A stretch of 64,000 nt of DNA from Lenzites betulinus (Eukaryota > Basidiomycota > Agaricomycetes > Polyporales > Polyporaceae). Below the pieces are notes generated by a model. It did no database searches, had not been told where the DNA came from, and worked only from the letters and a program-made list of their open reading frames with translations. The position numbers and the translations under genes are program-made. The DNA lies in NCBI GenBank assembly GCA_022264855.1, contig JABYQU010000031.1, positions 360,683 through 424,682 on the forward strand, written 5' to 3'. Shown here piece after piece: positions 1-10,595 of the stretch; the stretch's first letter is position 1; every line of letters begins with the position of its first letter.

Positions 1-1196
1 CAGCCGGATGCAAACCATCCAACCAGTTGCCGGCACTGTCCGCCCGAACACCATATCTATCTTGGGAATGACCGTCCGTGAGACCGGGTTCAGAAGTCTC
101 TATACAGGACTTTCTGCGTCGATTTTGAGGCAGATGACATACTCTCTGGTCCGCTTGGGGGCGTACGAGAAAATGAAGGCGGCTCTGTCTAAAGATGGGC
201 CTGCTCCTGGAAGCCATCTTCTCGCGGCCGCCATGGTCGCCGGTGCGTTAGGCGGACTAGCGGGAAATCCCGCAGGTAAGCATGTAGTCTATATACTACA
301 GCGAACCTCACATTGACCATCTATCTCGTAGATATATTACTCGTCAGGATGACCAGTGATTTCGTCCGACCTCCAACCGAGAGATACAACTACAGCAACG
401 CGCTAAGTGGAGTAGTCCGTCTTGTGAGAGACGAAGGGGTACACGGCTTGTTCCGGGGTTTGGGAACCAACATGGTGGGTTGTTTTGCGATTGAACTTGC
501 GCCATGGCGCTGAAGAATCTGTACAGACAAGAGCGGTCTTGATGAATGTAAGTCCTAGGACATGTTCGACATCATGAGATCGTGGCTCATGCTTGTTCCG
601 CAGGGCTCCCAGGTTTGCTCGTAAGTCCTGTCCCCACATTCCGAAAGGGTTCGACCATTTGAACGATTTGCTGATGGCACGGGCCACTTAGCTATGACTT
701 GTTCAAGTCGATGCTGCTGCGAAATCGGATACCCCTCATCGACTACCAGCTAAAAGACGGGCTACTTCTTCACACTATTTCAAGCGTCCTCGCTGGCACA
801 GTAGCGACTAGTAAGACATATTTCTCGTTACATTTACCCGAGCTAACAACTCCTTGCAGCTGTATGCGCTCCTGCGGATGTGCTCCGGTCACGCCTGATG
901 TCTGCGGTCAGTAATGTCTCAACGTAACAAAGTCTTGTAGCCTGACTTCGTATTAATAGCACGGTAAGAGCAAGCCGGTCCAGATATTGACCACAGCTCT
1001 ACGAGAGGAAGGCCCCCGTTTTCTGTTCAAGGGCTGGACGCCAGCGTTTATCCGACTAGGACCCAACACCGTGTTTATGTTCGTCTTCTTCGAGGTATGG
1101 TACATCGCTGAATTATGGATGGCATAGGCCTGCTAACGGAAATACATATAGCAATTGAAGAAAGGCTGGAGAACCATGTTCCCTTCGACATACTGA
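1..1196 (+). CDS. Mitochondrial dicarboxylate carrier (5' partial)
   Basis: C-terminal two thirds of a mitochondrial carrier family (SLC25) protein, closest in motif style to fungal dicarboxylate carriers, which exchange dicarboxylates such as malate for phosphate across the inner membrane. The gene runs off the left edge of the window. Exons join at 275/332 and at further GT-AG introns, ending at the TGA at 1194-1196. Two carrier signature motifs are visible: PADILLVR across the first junction and PADVLRSR near 865. The last carrier repeat reads REEGPRFLFKGW followed by FIRLGPNT and FVFFEQLKKGW, typical of the dicarboxylate subgroup. Predicted: six transmembrane helices in the full protein, inner mitochondrial membrane. 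Substrate is inferred from family resemblance only; oxaloacetate or succinate-fumarate carriers are the alternatives. Confidence 0.85.
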
Positions 1197-1712
1197 TTGT
1201 GGCTGAACTCGTAGTGTGCATATCATTATTGGTTCACTGGACTAAGTAGTATGCCCGTATCTAGACTAGATGGTCGTGTTGCATAGTAGACTAGAGCTGT
1301 CTTCCGCGCACATACGCTATTCCATCCTTGCCGTAGTTGCTTCCATAACGTGCGTACGCTACGAAAGTCCCTTCTCATGGACCCGGGTGGGCAGCGCGGT
1401 GTACTTTTTGAAGTTACCGCCGAGGTTTGAGCATAGTTAACTAAATAACGTGCAAGTTGCGCATACGCATCACGTGACCGAAGTCAGGGACGCGGAAATG
1501 TTTTCTGAGGCGTTGCAGCTCAAGCTTAAGCTCAAGTTTGCAGCTATACTCTTATCCTCAGGCTCTAGCTGGGCCTCCTCTCAGCTTTTCGCCACGGTGA
1601 ACATATCCCTGACGCTTTCTGAAGGGGTTATCATTCCTACAGACCTCTTTGTATTCTTTCTGCACGCCGTTTTGAGCAGGCAGTCCGACAGTATCTCGAT
1701 CATTTTAGCACC
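1197..1712. other. Intergenic: carrier 3' flank and ROK1 promoter
   Basis: No convincing coding exon. A CACGTG E-box lies at 1471-1476, about 240 bp before the helicase start; its role is unknown. The longer open frame through this stretch has no codon or motif support. Confidence 0.5.
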
Positions 1713-3836
1713 ATGGAAGCATTCCATCTACTCTCCCGAGGCGGCGCGAAGTTTGACAAGAGCAGGTTCAAAGGGGACGTACGGCTTTTCAACGTGGGTG
1801 GTATGCCGTTGTGTAACATACGCGGACTAACTTTGGCGCAGGGCAAGAAGGCGCATGCTCCGAAAGCCTCTACATCCTCGAATGTTGCGGACGGCGAGCT
1901 GCCCCCTGAGCTAAACTTCTTCAAATACGCGGAGGGAGGTGTCTCCAAGCGAAAGGCACCGGATGCCACGGTAGAGGAAGACCCAAAGGGAAAGAAGCGC
2001 AGAGTGGAGGAGGAGGGCGAAGAGGTGGATGAGGAAGAAGAAAATACACCCATGCCCCGACACAGGGTTACGACGAAGGGCATAGACGTGCCCGCGCATG
2101 CAGAGACCTTTGATGAGTTACGTGAACGGTATAATATCCCGTCACATTTGCTCTCGAACATGGCCGAGCACGGATACAAGCAACCTACGGGCATACAATC
2201 ATACGGTGTGCCAATTCTCTTGGAGGTACGTCCCCGTGAGCATGTATTCTTTCCCATGTTTACCGGATTGTAGCACCGGGACCTCGCAGCCATCTCGCCA
2301 ACAGGTACCGGTAAAACGCTCTCGTACCTGTTGCCAATTATGTCCGCTCTTGGGGCTCCTACAGCCAGCTCGAAGTCTGATACTGGCCCCGGAGTCCGTG
2401 CGATCATCCTTGCGCCTACCCGCGAACTCGCACATCAAATCCACAACGAGTGCCTCAAGCTTGCGCAAGGGCGGAAATGGCGAATCGTACTGTTCAGTAA
2501 GGCCACCGCCGCGACGCTGAAGGACAAAAATGTGCGGGACAAGATTGGTAGGTTGCAACAGACTGATACGTCCATTTATCTCTCTCACGATATCTGCTAG
2601 ACTTGATCATTAGCACCCCTTTGCGACTTGTCGCTTCGCTGCAAGCAGGTCATTTAGAGCTCAATAAGTGGGCCTTCGACGTATTCTGACGGGACTGATG
2701 TGCTAACAACGTCGCAGTGTCCGGCATGTGGTGCTAGATGAAGCCGACCGTATGCTCGATACAGAATTCCTGGAGCAGGTTGAAGAAGTCATCGCTGCAT
2801 GTACCCACTCTGACGTGCAGAAGGCGGTGTTCAGCGCCACGCTCCCCGCGAATGCGGAGAAGGTTGCGATGTCCATGCTGCGAAATCCCATACGAGTCGT
2901 GGTGGGTCTAAAGTAGGTGGTCCAGAGTGACATGTACCTAAAGCAGGCTAACTCTCCTTCAAGGGACACGCCATTACCGCTCATCGCTCAGTCTCTCACA
3001 TACGTTGCCGACGACCAATCGAAGTTGCCGACACTCCTTCAATATCTATCGCAGCCATATAACCCACCTGTGCTCATCTTCGTCTCTTCGCAACCACGCG
3101 CCACCTCATTAGCAGAAGAGCTTGTCATTAGCGGCATCCCCAACGTTGACTGTCTACATGCTGGAATGACTAAGAAGGAGCGAGAAGACGCTGTCTCTCG
3201 CATGCGTCGTGGCGAGAGCTGGGTAATGGTTAGCACCGAAGTGATGGCTCGCGGAATGGATTTCAAGGGCGTACGGGAAGTCATCAACTATGACTTCCCC
3301 CAAAGTGTCCAAAGCTACGTTCACCGAATCGGTCAGTTACCCCCGCTAAACATTCGCGACGTCTTGCTAAATTTCTTGACAGGTCGTACCGGTCGTGCGG
3401 GACGGGAAGGAAAGGCGATTACCTACTTCACGGACCAAGACGCACCATTCCTCAAAACGTAGGTCCGCGTCTCCCGCCGCATCCACGATCTTCTGACAAG
3501 TTCCCGCAGGATCGCGAATGTACTGCTCCAATCGGGATCTACCGTGCCGGAGTGGATCCTAAAGCTGCCGAAGCCGTCCAAGATGAAGCGAAAACAGATG
3601 GGCAAGGTGAAGCGTGCGGAGGCCGTCAACAATGCAAGACGCATCGGGCGGATGGACGCCATCAAGAAGAGGCAAGTGTTTGGACCCCACCATCGGGCAC
3701 ATCGATGTGCTGACTCCAATCCCCCAGGGATATGATCGCGGGATCGAAGAGACGGAAGGAAAAGGAGCAACAAAGCAGAGGGAAGCCCCCGACGACCTCC
3801 TTGCACGACGCGGACGACGCGGATGACAGCTCGTAA
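1713..3836 (+). CDS. ROK1: DEAD-box ATP-dependent RNA helicase, ROK1/DDX52 type
   Basis: Nucleolar RNA helicase of the Rok1/DDX52 group, needed in yeast for 18S rRNA processing and release of snR30. Exons 1713-1793, 1842-2225, 2274-2547, 2601-2667, 2718-2912, 2964-3331, 3383-3458, 3510-3671 and 3728-3836 sum to 572 codons (571 residues) with all phases consistent. The N terminus (MEAFHLLSRGGAKFDKSRF) is the Rok1 type; an acidic/KKRR nuclear stretch follows. Helicase motifs: Q-motif region, PTGTGKT (I), PTRELA (Ia), DEAD in VLDEADRML (II), SAT (III), and HRIGRTGRAGR (VI). The last intron (3672-3727) starts with GC, not GT; using it gives the tail RDMIAGSKRRKEKE expected for the family. The ATG at 1713 is the first in frame. 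Confidence 0.9.
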
Positions 3837-4853
3837 ATGAACTTCTGTTGGTACACTCTGATCAGTACGGCGCATGCACCAAAGTACGCAGGCTGCCGCG
3901 CCGAGATCCCCAATCGTCTTCACGCGCATCTGTCATGTCGATAATATCAACAGCGTTTACACACGAAGCCCTCCAGTGGCACAGGCGCTTACCTGCAGAC
4001 TGCGACGCCTGCAGAAACGCAATAATGGTACCCAACGGGCTTCGGCGAACTTCGTTCCTGAAAAGGCGTAGCGGACCCTTTTAATGTATTGAAGGCCAGT
4101 TCCCAGCTCTTGATCAGTGGCACAGTACTACCGCAGCTTCCAGATCTAACATCGTCTTTCCGCATGGCATGCGGAAAGACGATGTTAGATCTGGCCCAGG
4201 TGTGAGCAGATCACCCCGCGAGGTGCATTCTACAGTGACCGCGCGGGAAGGGTTTCCCAGGGCAGATTACACGATTGCACTGACCGTGGGGTTGGCAGGA
4301 AATCCGGAGCGAGCGGGCTAACCCCATACGACAATAGTCGCCCCTGGACGTATGCATTGTGTACCGCCTGGGAACAAGCTCGGCAACGTCCCTACCTCTT
4401 GTGTACGCCAATGTTCCCCTCCGGTCAATAACTGGTAGCCAGGGTATGTATAAGACAACGCCGTTGACCATGTCGATGTCCCTCCGACCGCGTCGGTCGT
4501 TGTGGACGACGTTGCCGACGTCTAGTCTGCGCCACGCTACAATTGCCTCCGCGAACCTTACCGGGTAATTGCCACGCGCACAAGAAAGCTAAAATGCTGC
4601 GTGCCCTGGTGTTATTGCGGGTAAGGGATGCGAGTACGCCCCGGCCGCGAGGCAGACATGAGGTGATCTTACAGCGGTGTTCCCCTGCAGCAATCGCGTT
4701 TGCCCTTCTATCGGGTGGCACACCTCCACTCATCCTCTGCTGTTGAAAAGGAGACGCGGGAGCAAGTCATGTATTCCCTGCAGCCGTTTCCTGCTCTCCA
4801 GCACCCATCCTTGCAGCGGCCTCTTCTCTTTCCGCATCCTTTTCTCAGCTCCG
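3837..4853. other. Intergenic between ROK1 and the HMG-box gene
   Basis: About 1 kb with no gene I can support on either strand. It contains one long perfect palindrome (4140-4194, listed separately). The 3' part is pyrimidine-rich (CTCTTCTCTTTCCGC near 4822), as often seen just before fungal start sites, and probably belongs to the HMG-box gene promoter and leader. Confidence 0.5.
4140..4194. repeat. 27-bp perfect inverted repeat, 1-nt spacer
   Basis: Left arm 4140-4166 (begins CCAGATCTAACATCG, ends CCGCATG), single G at 4167, right arm 4168-4194, the exact reverse complement. The pairing stops at both outer ends. It is not in a coding exon. It could be the remnant of a transposon end pair, a cruciform or a hairpin in an untranslated region. 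Confidence 0.9.
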
Positions 4854-6230
4854 ATGCCAGCTTTCCGCAACGTTAGGCGATCCCGTCGCCTCTCAAGGCA
4901 GCCTCCCCGCGATCCAGGTATGTCATCAGCCTCGCTTCATGTTTCCTCCGATGTGAACCACTGTCGATCGTCCAACCCTTACTGACACACTCCGGTTCGG
5001 TATAGGCAGCGACGAGTATGATCGCTTCGACCTCGAGCTGATGTACCCTACTTCTCCCGCCACTTCCCCCGACACCGAACTCCCTCCTCCGGATGAATCC
5101 GGCGAGCCCGAGATCGACCCCGACTCTCCACCATCCTCTCCTGCGCATTACGACACTCCCACTGGTCAGCGCTCTTCGCACTCTCGCAAGAAGAAGCCGG
5201 GCCACATTCCCCGCCCTCCGAATGCCTTCATGATCTTCCGCTCCCATCTATGGAACAAGGAGAAGATCAAGAGCTCTGTCGAGCGCGACCACCGACAGAT
5301 CAGCCGCATCGCAGGCAACCTTTGGAACAGCCTTTCCGACGCCGAGCGCGCTCCCTACCACGATCTTGCGGAAGACGCGAAGAAGGAGCACGCGAGGAAA
5401 TACCCGCAGTACAAGTACTCGCCGATCTACCGCAGGGACAAGCCTGTGAAGCGCAAGCCGAAGCAGGACTACACCGAGAAGGTGCTCCGTTGCCACGAGG
5501 TCGCCCAGCTGATCCAACGCGGCTTCGAAGGCGACGACCTCAAGAACGAGCTCGACCGCCGCGCAGCTAAGGTTGAGGATCGTCCCTCGGGCTCCTCCGA
5601 GTACGTCCCTGCTACCCGGCACAGGCCCGCCCGCTCCCCCGCGAAGACGTCCTCGTCCAAAGCGCGTCCTCGTCGCGAGCGACGCGATAGGGTCAAGGAC
5701 GACGACGAGTACCTTCCCGCAGAGCGCCACCACCCGGTTGTCCAAAGCCCCGTGGTGAAGCAGGAGGCTTTCGCCTCCCCGGACTGCAACGGACCCGCCG
5801 TATGCCCTGCAGACGGGCCCGACGCGTACGTTCTGACCTCGGATATCCCCCCACTTGATCTCGACGAGGTATGTCCTGTTCAATGCAATCCTCCACGCCG
5901 CCGATCCTAACGAGACGCTCGCAGGTCAAGTTTACAGACCCGTTCGCCAACGCAGGAAGCCCATTGCAGCCCTTCCTAAGCGGCTCGCTGAGCCCCGGCT
6001 TAAGCTCCCTCTCCGACGACTTCCTCGCTCCCGCAGTGGAGAAGTCAATCTCTCCTCTCCATTCAAGCCCTTCCGCTGCTGAGATGGAAGACTTTCTTGC
6101 AAGCGTGTCCGACGTCGCACCGTACGACACCGCCGCTCTCTACCTCTCAGCCGAAAACCCCTACTTCGACCCCGAGTTCATTCCTGGTAACGACGTCGAC
6201 TTCTCCTCTTGGATGCAGTACGACGAGTAA
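4854..6230 (+). CDS. HMG-box (MATA_HMG type) transcription factor
   Basis: Exons 4854-4917, 5006-5868 and 5925-6230 give 410 residues with consistent phases; the first short exon supplies an Arg-rich start (RRSRRLSRQPPRD). A single HMG box lies around residues 85-160: RPPNAFMIFRS, then ISRIAGNLWNSLSDAER and KYPQYKYSP, the sequence-specific MATA_HMG kind used by mating-type and pheromone-response regulators. Basic tracts RKKKPGH and KRKPKQ flank the box and could serve as nuclear signals. The C terminus is acidic/aromatic (NPYFDPEF, DFSSWMQYDE), as in activation domains. Basidiomycete relatives in function include Ustilago Prf1 and Coprinopsis Pcc1, but I cannot assign orthology. No homeodomain, receptor or pheromone gene lies nearby, so this is not evidence of a mating-type locus. 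Confidence 0.85.
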
Positions 6231-6606
6231 CTACGGGCGGTGGCGTTCGTCGCTTACCGTACGGCCAACGTCTCGACCCGCACTCATCCATAGACTGCTC
6301 TTACCCTCTGCCTCTCCAGACTCTGCCCTCTTCCGCCCCCTCACCCCCCCTGCTCATCTTCATCATCGTCGTCGCATCCTCATCGTCACCACTCCCCATC
6401 GTCCATACGCATACCGCCCACGCGCCATCGCTCGCATTTTTGTACCACCACATTGTATCACCACCACTACCCCATCATCATCATCGTCAGCATCTTCACC
6501 ATCCTGTATCTCTATTTACGCGTTCGACGCAACGTACACCGCGCAGGCGTAGTGAATGGATTAGGTTATTAACCACAAAAAGGCATCGAGCACGCCCCTA
6601 GCACGG
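6231..6606. other. Convergent 3' flank, HMG gene and CCA1
   Basis: 376 bp between two genes transcribed toward each other. CCA/TCA-rich simple sequence (CATCATCATC style, about 6350-6510) fills it. No gene seen; it probably holds both 3' UTRs. Confidence 0.5.
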
Positions 6607-8833
6607 TCACCGTTTAGCCTTCTTCGTCTTAGTATCCGCGCCCCCCTCTGTGGTACGCTTGGCAACAGCAGTGCTGATGTGCCCCGCAGCTTGTTCAGCG
6701 CGCAGCCACGCCTCACACTGTTCCTTCGTCCCCTGCGGGTGCTCGAGCTGCCATTCCACCACGCGTGCGAGGACCTGGCCTGTCCATGGACCTGGGCTCT
6801 CAGCGCCTAGAGTCGTCGTCACTTCTCGTCCCTGCAAGGAGGTCAGCTTCGTCCTTGCAGACCGACTGAGTCGACGTACGTCGAGAATCGACTTCGCATC
6901 GACCGCCTCGGCCAACCCGAGTTCCTCAATACGCGTGGCAAACTTGTTGTATGCTTCTATGCGCTTCGACGCGGCTTCGGCTGGCAAGCACCAGTCAGTC
7001 ACGCTCGGATTCCGTAAGTTAGCTAGCACGGGATGTACCATCGATCGCGCTCGCATCGTCCGCCCAGAGCGCCGTCAGCTCCTGGATGAGTGAAAACAGG
7101 AGCGACGTAGCCCAGGAAGATCCAGAAACGGGATTATGCACGTTCTTCTCGCGCAAGAGCAAGCCTATATGCTAGGGTGAGCCTCTGGAGAACAGCTAAA
7201 ACGCGGATCCAGCCCGACCCACCTATCCACACCCGTTCTGGTTTGTCCATGTTGGAGGACTCAAAGTCCGCAACGCCCTTCTTCAAGATCTCTGCGGCGG
7301 CGAACAATGCTGTTATGCCGTCGAGATAGTGGTACTGCCCGCCGAGTTTGAGGCTCTCCCGAATGACGGCTTCCGCCGCCGGGCGCACTTTGCCTTTTGA
7401 TTGGATATAGGTCAGATGGCGATATGGTGTGAGTGCAGTCGCGAGGTATAGTCGGCGAGAAGGACTCTTCGGTGTCGAAAGCTCGGACAACAGCAGCGGG
7501 TGGATAGGAGGCAGGGTTGGAAAAGGCAGGTCGGAGAGCGTGGCGCCAATGTTTTTTGCTTGGGATACGACATGCAGAATAATTGCAGCCTTCAACGCGT
7601 GCTGGGGCGGAGAAGGGTCTCCTGAGAGCTTTACATTTACACCTTGTGGTAAGCTGAACACGGAGGTATACAGCGAAAGAACATTGATCAAATCAATGGA
7701 GAGGAGGGGGTTCCGCCCTGTAGATGTAAGCATAAGCTGAGACTCTGGAACATGTCGGGATTATGTACCTCCCATCATTTTGTCAAGTTCTTCGCCCACA
7801 CGTTCGCGGCTGATCTTAACTCTCAGGGCTTCCTGCAGCCTGCAGTCAGCGACCTAAGACTGTGCTAGCGAGGACCTTCAACGGACCTGGATTGTTGGAT
7901 CCTTGGCTGCTTCTTGCAGTTCCGGAACCATCGTGAATCCGAACCGGCTGGCAAACCGGATACAGCGCAATACACGCAGAGGGTCGTCGGTAAATGTTTC
8001 TCGTGGAGGAAGTGGGGTTCGAACAACGCCATTGCGGAGGTCGTCAAGACCCTACTTCGAAAACATTAGCTCCATTCTGGACAAGTACCACGGGGTATGT
8101 CTACCTTGCCCGTATGGTCCTCCACCTCTCGCGAGTGGACATTATAGAATAGTGTGTTAATCGTGATGTCGCGTCGAATCGCATCTTGGAGCGGTGTACC
8201 GAACTCCTGGAATAGGGTGAGTTCTCTTTAAAGACAGAAACGTGCTGCAAATGTGTCATAACTGACCACTTGACTCGGAATGCGACTGTTTTCTGCATAC
8301 TCCTCGCTGCGCAGGTTAACAAAATCGAGCTCAATACCCAGGATAGTCGTGCGCGCGGTCTCAAGATGCTTTGACTGATCGGGGTTGCTCTCAATCTTCG
8401 CCACACTCTTTACAGGTAGATCTTTCACGATACGGCAGTATTCCACGAAGCGTTCCGCGAACGGGACGCCCATCATGTTCTCCAGCGCAATATCGATATC
8501 GTTGCATTGCGAACCGAGAAGCTGTGTACAGTTCACAACATACATCGATGGTGAGTAACTTCTGGGACCTGGGCGGTGTGCCCGACGTACCTTATCCCGG
8601 ACCCATCCACCGGCGATCCTACAAGAGGTTTCAATGCCCTCCGTTTCCTTCATATGACGCGTGCATTGGTCCAGAAGCGTGCAGAGCTCATTCTCATCGT
8701 CAGTAAGTTTGATTTCCAACATAGGTGGCAATTGAACGCGGCTCCAATAGAACGTTCGGACTAGGACAGGGTTTCTGGGGCGTCGGCGCTGTGTTCGGTG
8801 GATGATCGACCTGGCGGCTCGCAACCAGTTCAT
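6607..8833 (-). CDS. CCA1: CCA tRNA nucleotidyltransferase
   Basis: Adds or repairs the 3'-CCA of tRNAs. The class II nucleotidyltransferase core is clear: AGGWVRDK binding loop, then QCNDIDIAL carrying the metal-binding DxD, TARTTILGIELDFVNLR, RRDITINTLFYN, DHTGKG and DDPLRVLRCIRFASRFGF. Exons descend from 8833 to the stop at 6607, several introns of about 50 nt. I chose ATG 8833 because the longer open frame upstream to 8860 begins with TTG. A second in-frame ATG at 8722 starts directly before the catalytic part. The 37 residues between the two are rich in Arg and lack acidic residues, like a mitochondrial presequence. The C terminus ends in KTKKAKR, a plausible nuclear signal. One gene for cytosol, nucleus and mitochondria is known from yeast Cca1. 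Confidence 0.88.
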
Positions 8834-9186
8834 ACACCAACTAGACTGAGTGATGTTCAACGTTTAGATCTTTAAGGGTACGAGGACACGAGGTAGGACA
8901 CGGAGGGAGAATATGCAGACAGACAAGGTTTGTTTTAATCGAATCAGTGCGCACTCACCCAAAGACTGACTTCATTGTGGCAGTGTTCACGGCTATTGAC
9001 AGTAATTACGTTGATTGATCAACAAGCTAGTCTGTTGCCACTGCAAGTACTTATGCATATGGTGCAGTCGACAGTATATGTACCACCACTTGAACAAACA
9101 ACGGCAGAATGGTTGCTTCGCATGAGGATGTAAGAGTGTTCCGCAGCGCATAGCATATTACACATAATTAAAACGGCGCACGCCGA
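8834..9186. other. Intergenic, CCA1 promoter / APT1 3' flank
   Basis: 353 bp, AT-richer than its surroundings. I see no exon, RNA gene or repeat in it. Confidence 0.4.
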
Positions 9187-10044
9187 TCAGCCAAATATCT
9201 CTGTCAACCAGGCAGCGAGATCATCCAATTCCTCCTCGTTCACTGTGTGTTCCAGCCCCTCGTACTTCTTCAACACAACTTTTTCCTGCGGTATATGCAA
9301 CGTGTCCCGAAGAAAATCTGTCCCCTCTTCTGCGTACGATATTGGGACTTCGACGTCTGGTATACCGTGCGCCCAAAAGACCGGTAGGTTGGGTTCCAGA
9401 TGTTGCATTGCCTGTAGTCTTCTTCAGAGAGAATTCCCATGGCACGGAGACGATGCTCACCTGTCTGGAAGGACCAGGTATCCATCCTGATAGGCTCGCG
9501 ACTCCTGCGAACTCTTGGAGCGTGGTAAGAGCGGTCATGAGAGCTAGAGCCCCTCCTTGGCTAAAGCCCACGAGGGCGATTCTCGTGGGAGGCGTGCCGG
9601 TGCGCACTTCTGTGGTGACCAAGCTTTCGATGGTTGCTACCGATGCAGATATTCCCGCCTCATCGTAGCAGTTGCACGGCGGGAGGTTTGTTATGTCGAA
9701 CCAGCTCGGTCGTCTTTGCCCATGGTTATAGGTCACGGGCACAGCAGGTCTACGGATTATTTGTGAAAATTATAGAGCGTGCATGTATTGGATCAGCTTA
9801 CGCCTGGGGTAGAATCCATTTGACTCCTGGTAGCCTGTCTACCACACTTTGCAAAGTCACAATCCAGGAATCAACCTGTTGGCCCAAGCCCTGACATGTG
9901 AAAAGCCGTGGTCAGCGAACGAACTATGAAGGATATTTAACCGCCTACATGAACGAAGAAAACGGTGGCGGTATGTTCTGCCTTGGGGGGAATCACCACA
10001 GTCTCAACGCGAGGAGTCAATGGAGTGCCTCCTGCGATAGCCAT
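9187..10044 (-). CDS. Acyl-protein thioesterase / lysophospholipase (APT1-like)
   Basis: Alpha/beta-hydrolase that removes palmitate from S-acylated proteins and can act on lysophospholipids; cytosolic. Exons 10044-9949, 9890-9802, 9749-9461 and 9411-9187 give 232 residues, the usual size for the family, with all phases consistent. Family landmarks: FFVHGLGQQVDSW, KWILPQAPAVPVT, WFDI, the nucleophile elbow GFSQGG (Ser), DVEVPISYA in the Asp region and GLEHTV carrying the catalytic His. It is divergently arranged with VAC8, 551 bp apart. VAC8 encodes a protein predicted to be palmitoylated, so the pairing of a depalmitoylase with a palmitoylation substrate is worth noting, although no functional link is shown. 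Confidence 0.9.
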
Positions 10045-10595
10045 GCAGCAGTGAGCTTGACGGGGTGGGGTGTATTGTGCCCAGCCTGGCGAGGGACTCG
10101 AGCATTATATGCTTGGCGATCTTGCTCACGGCACACCATCGGGCTCGTAGTGGCAGAAGCGTGCGCAGCAGCTCATCGCCATGGCCCTTGCATCGCCTGC
10201 ATGGACGCCGCAGTAAAAGCAGTAATGGTTCCTGTCAGCTTCCTGGCCTGAGACTCGTTCGTGATATGCGCGGGAGCGTTCACAGCGGCACTTAGTGGCC
10301 GGCGCGCGAGCGAGCGAAGCAAGTGTAACCGGGAGTTGGACGTTGCGGACAGCGAGCGCGCCCTGCGCCGTCCTGCGCGACTCTGCGCGCGTCCCCCTCT
10401 GGATCACGCGCACCGGTGCGCGGAGTTCCCATATATGGGGCGGCCGACAACAGGGGCAAACAAATTACCGGCGTTGCGGGAAGAGAGTTGGCCTTCGCGC
10501 TGCTCCAGGCTCGACGCTCATTTCTCTGCTGCTCCCTCCCCCTCCTCCTACTCCCGCCTTTCTTCCGCTCGTCCTCGCCACTACGGACTCTTAAC
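10045..10595. promoter_or_regulatory. Divergent promoter region between APT1-like gene and VAC8
   Basis: 551 bp between two start codons facing away from each other. A 16-bp perfect palindrome (CGCGCACCGGTGCGCG, 10407-10422) lies 170 bp before the VAC8 ATG, beside further GCGCG repeats. A CT-rich stretch (about 10515-10570) leads into the VAC8 start. Function is inferred from position. Confidence 0.5.

Noticed and set aside
4854..6230. Mating-type locus marker
   Set aside because: Basidiomycete MAT loci carry homeodomain pairs or pheromone receptors; none is in the window. A lone MATA_HMG box gene is not diagnostic.
8834..8860. CCA1 start at 8860
   Set aside because: That frame begins with TTG; the first ATG is 8833.
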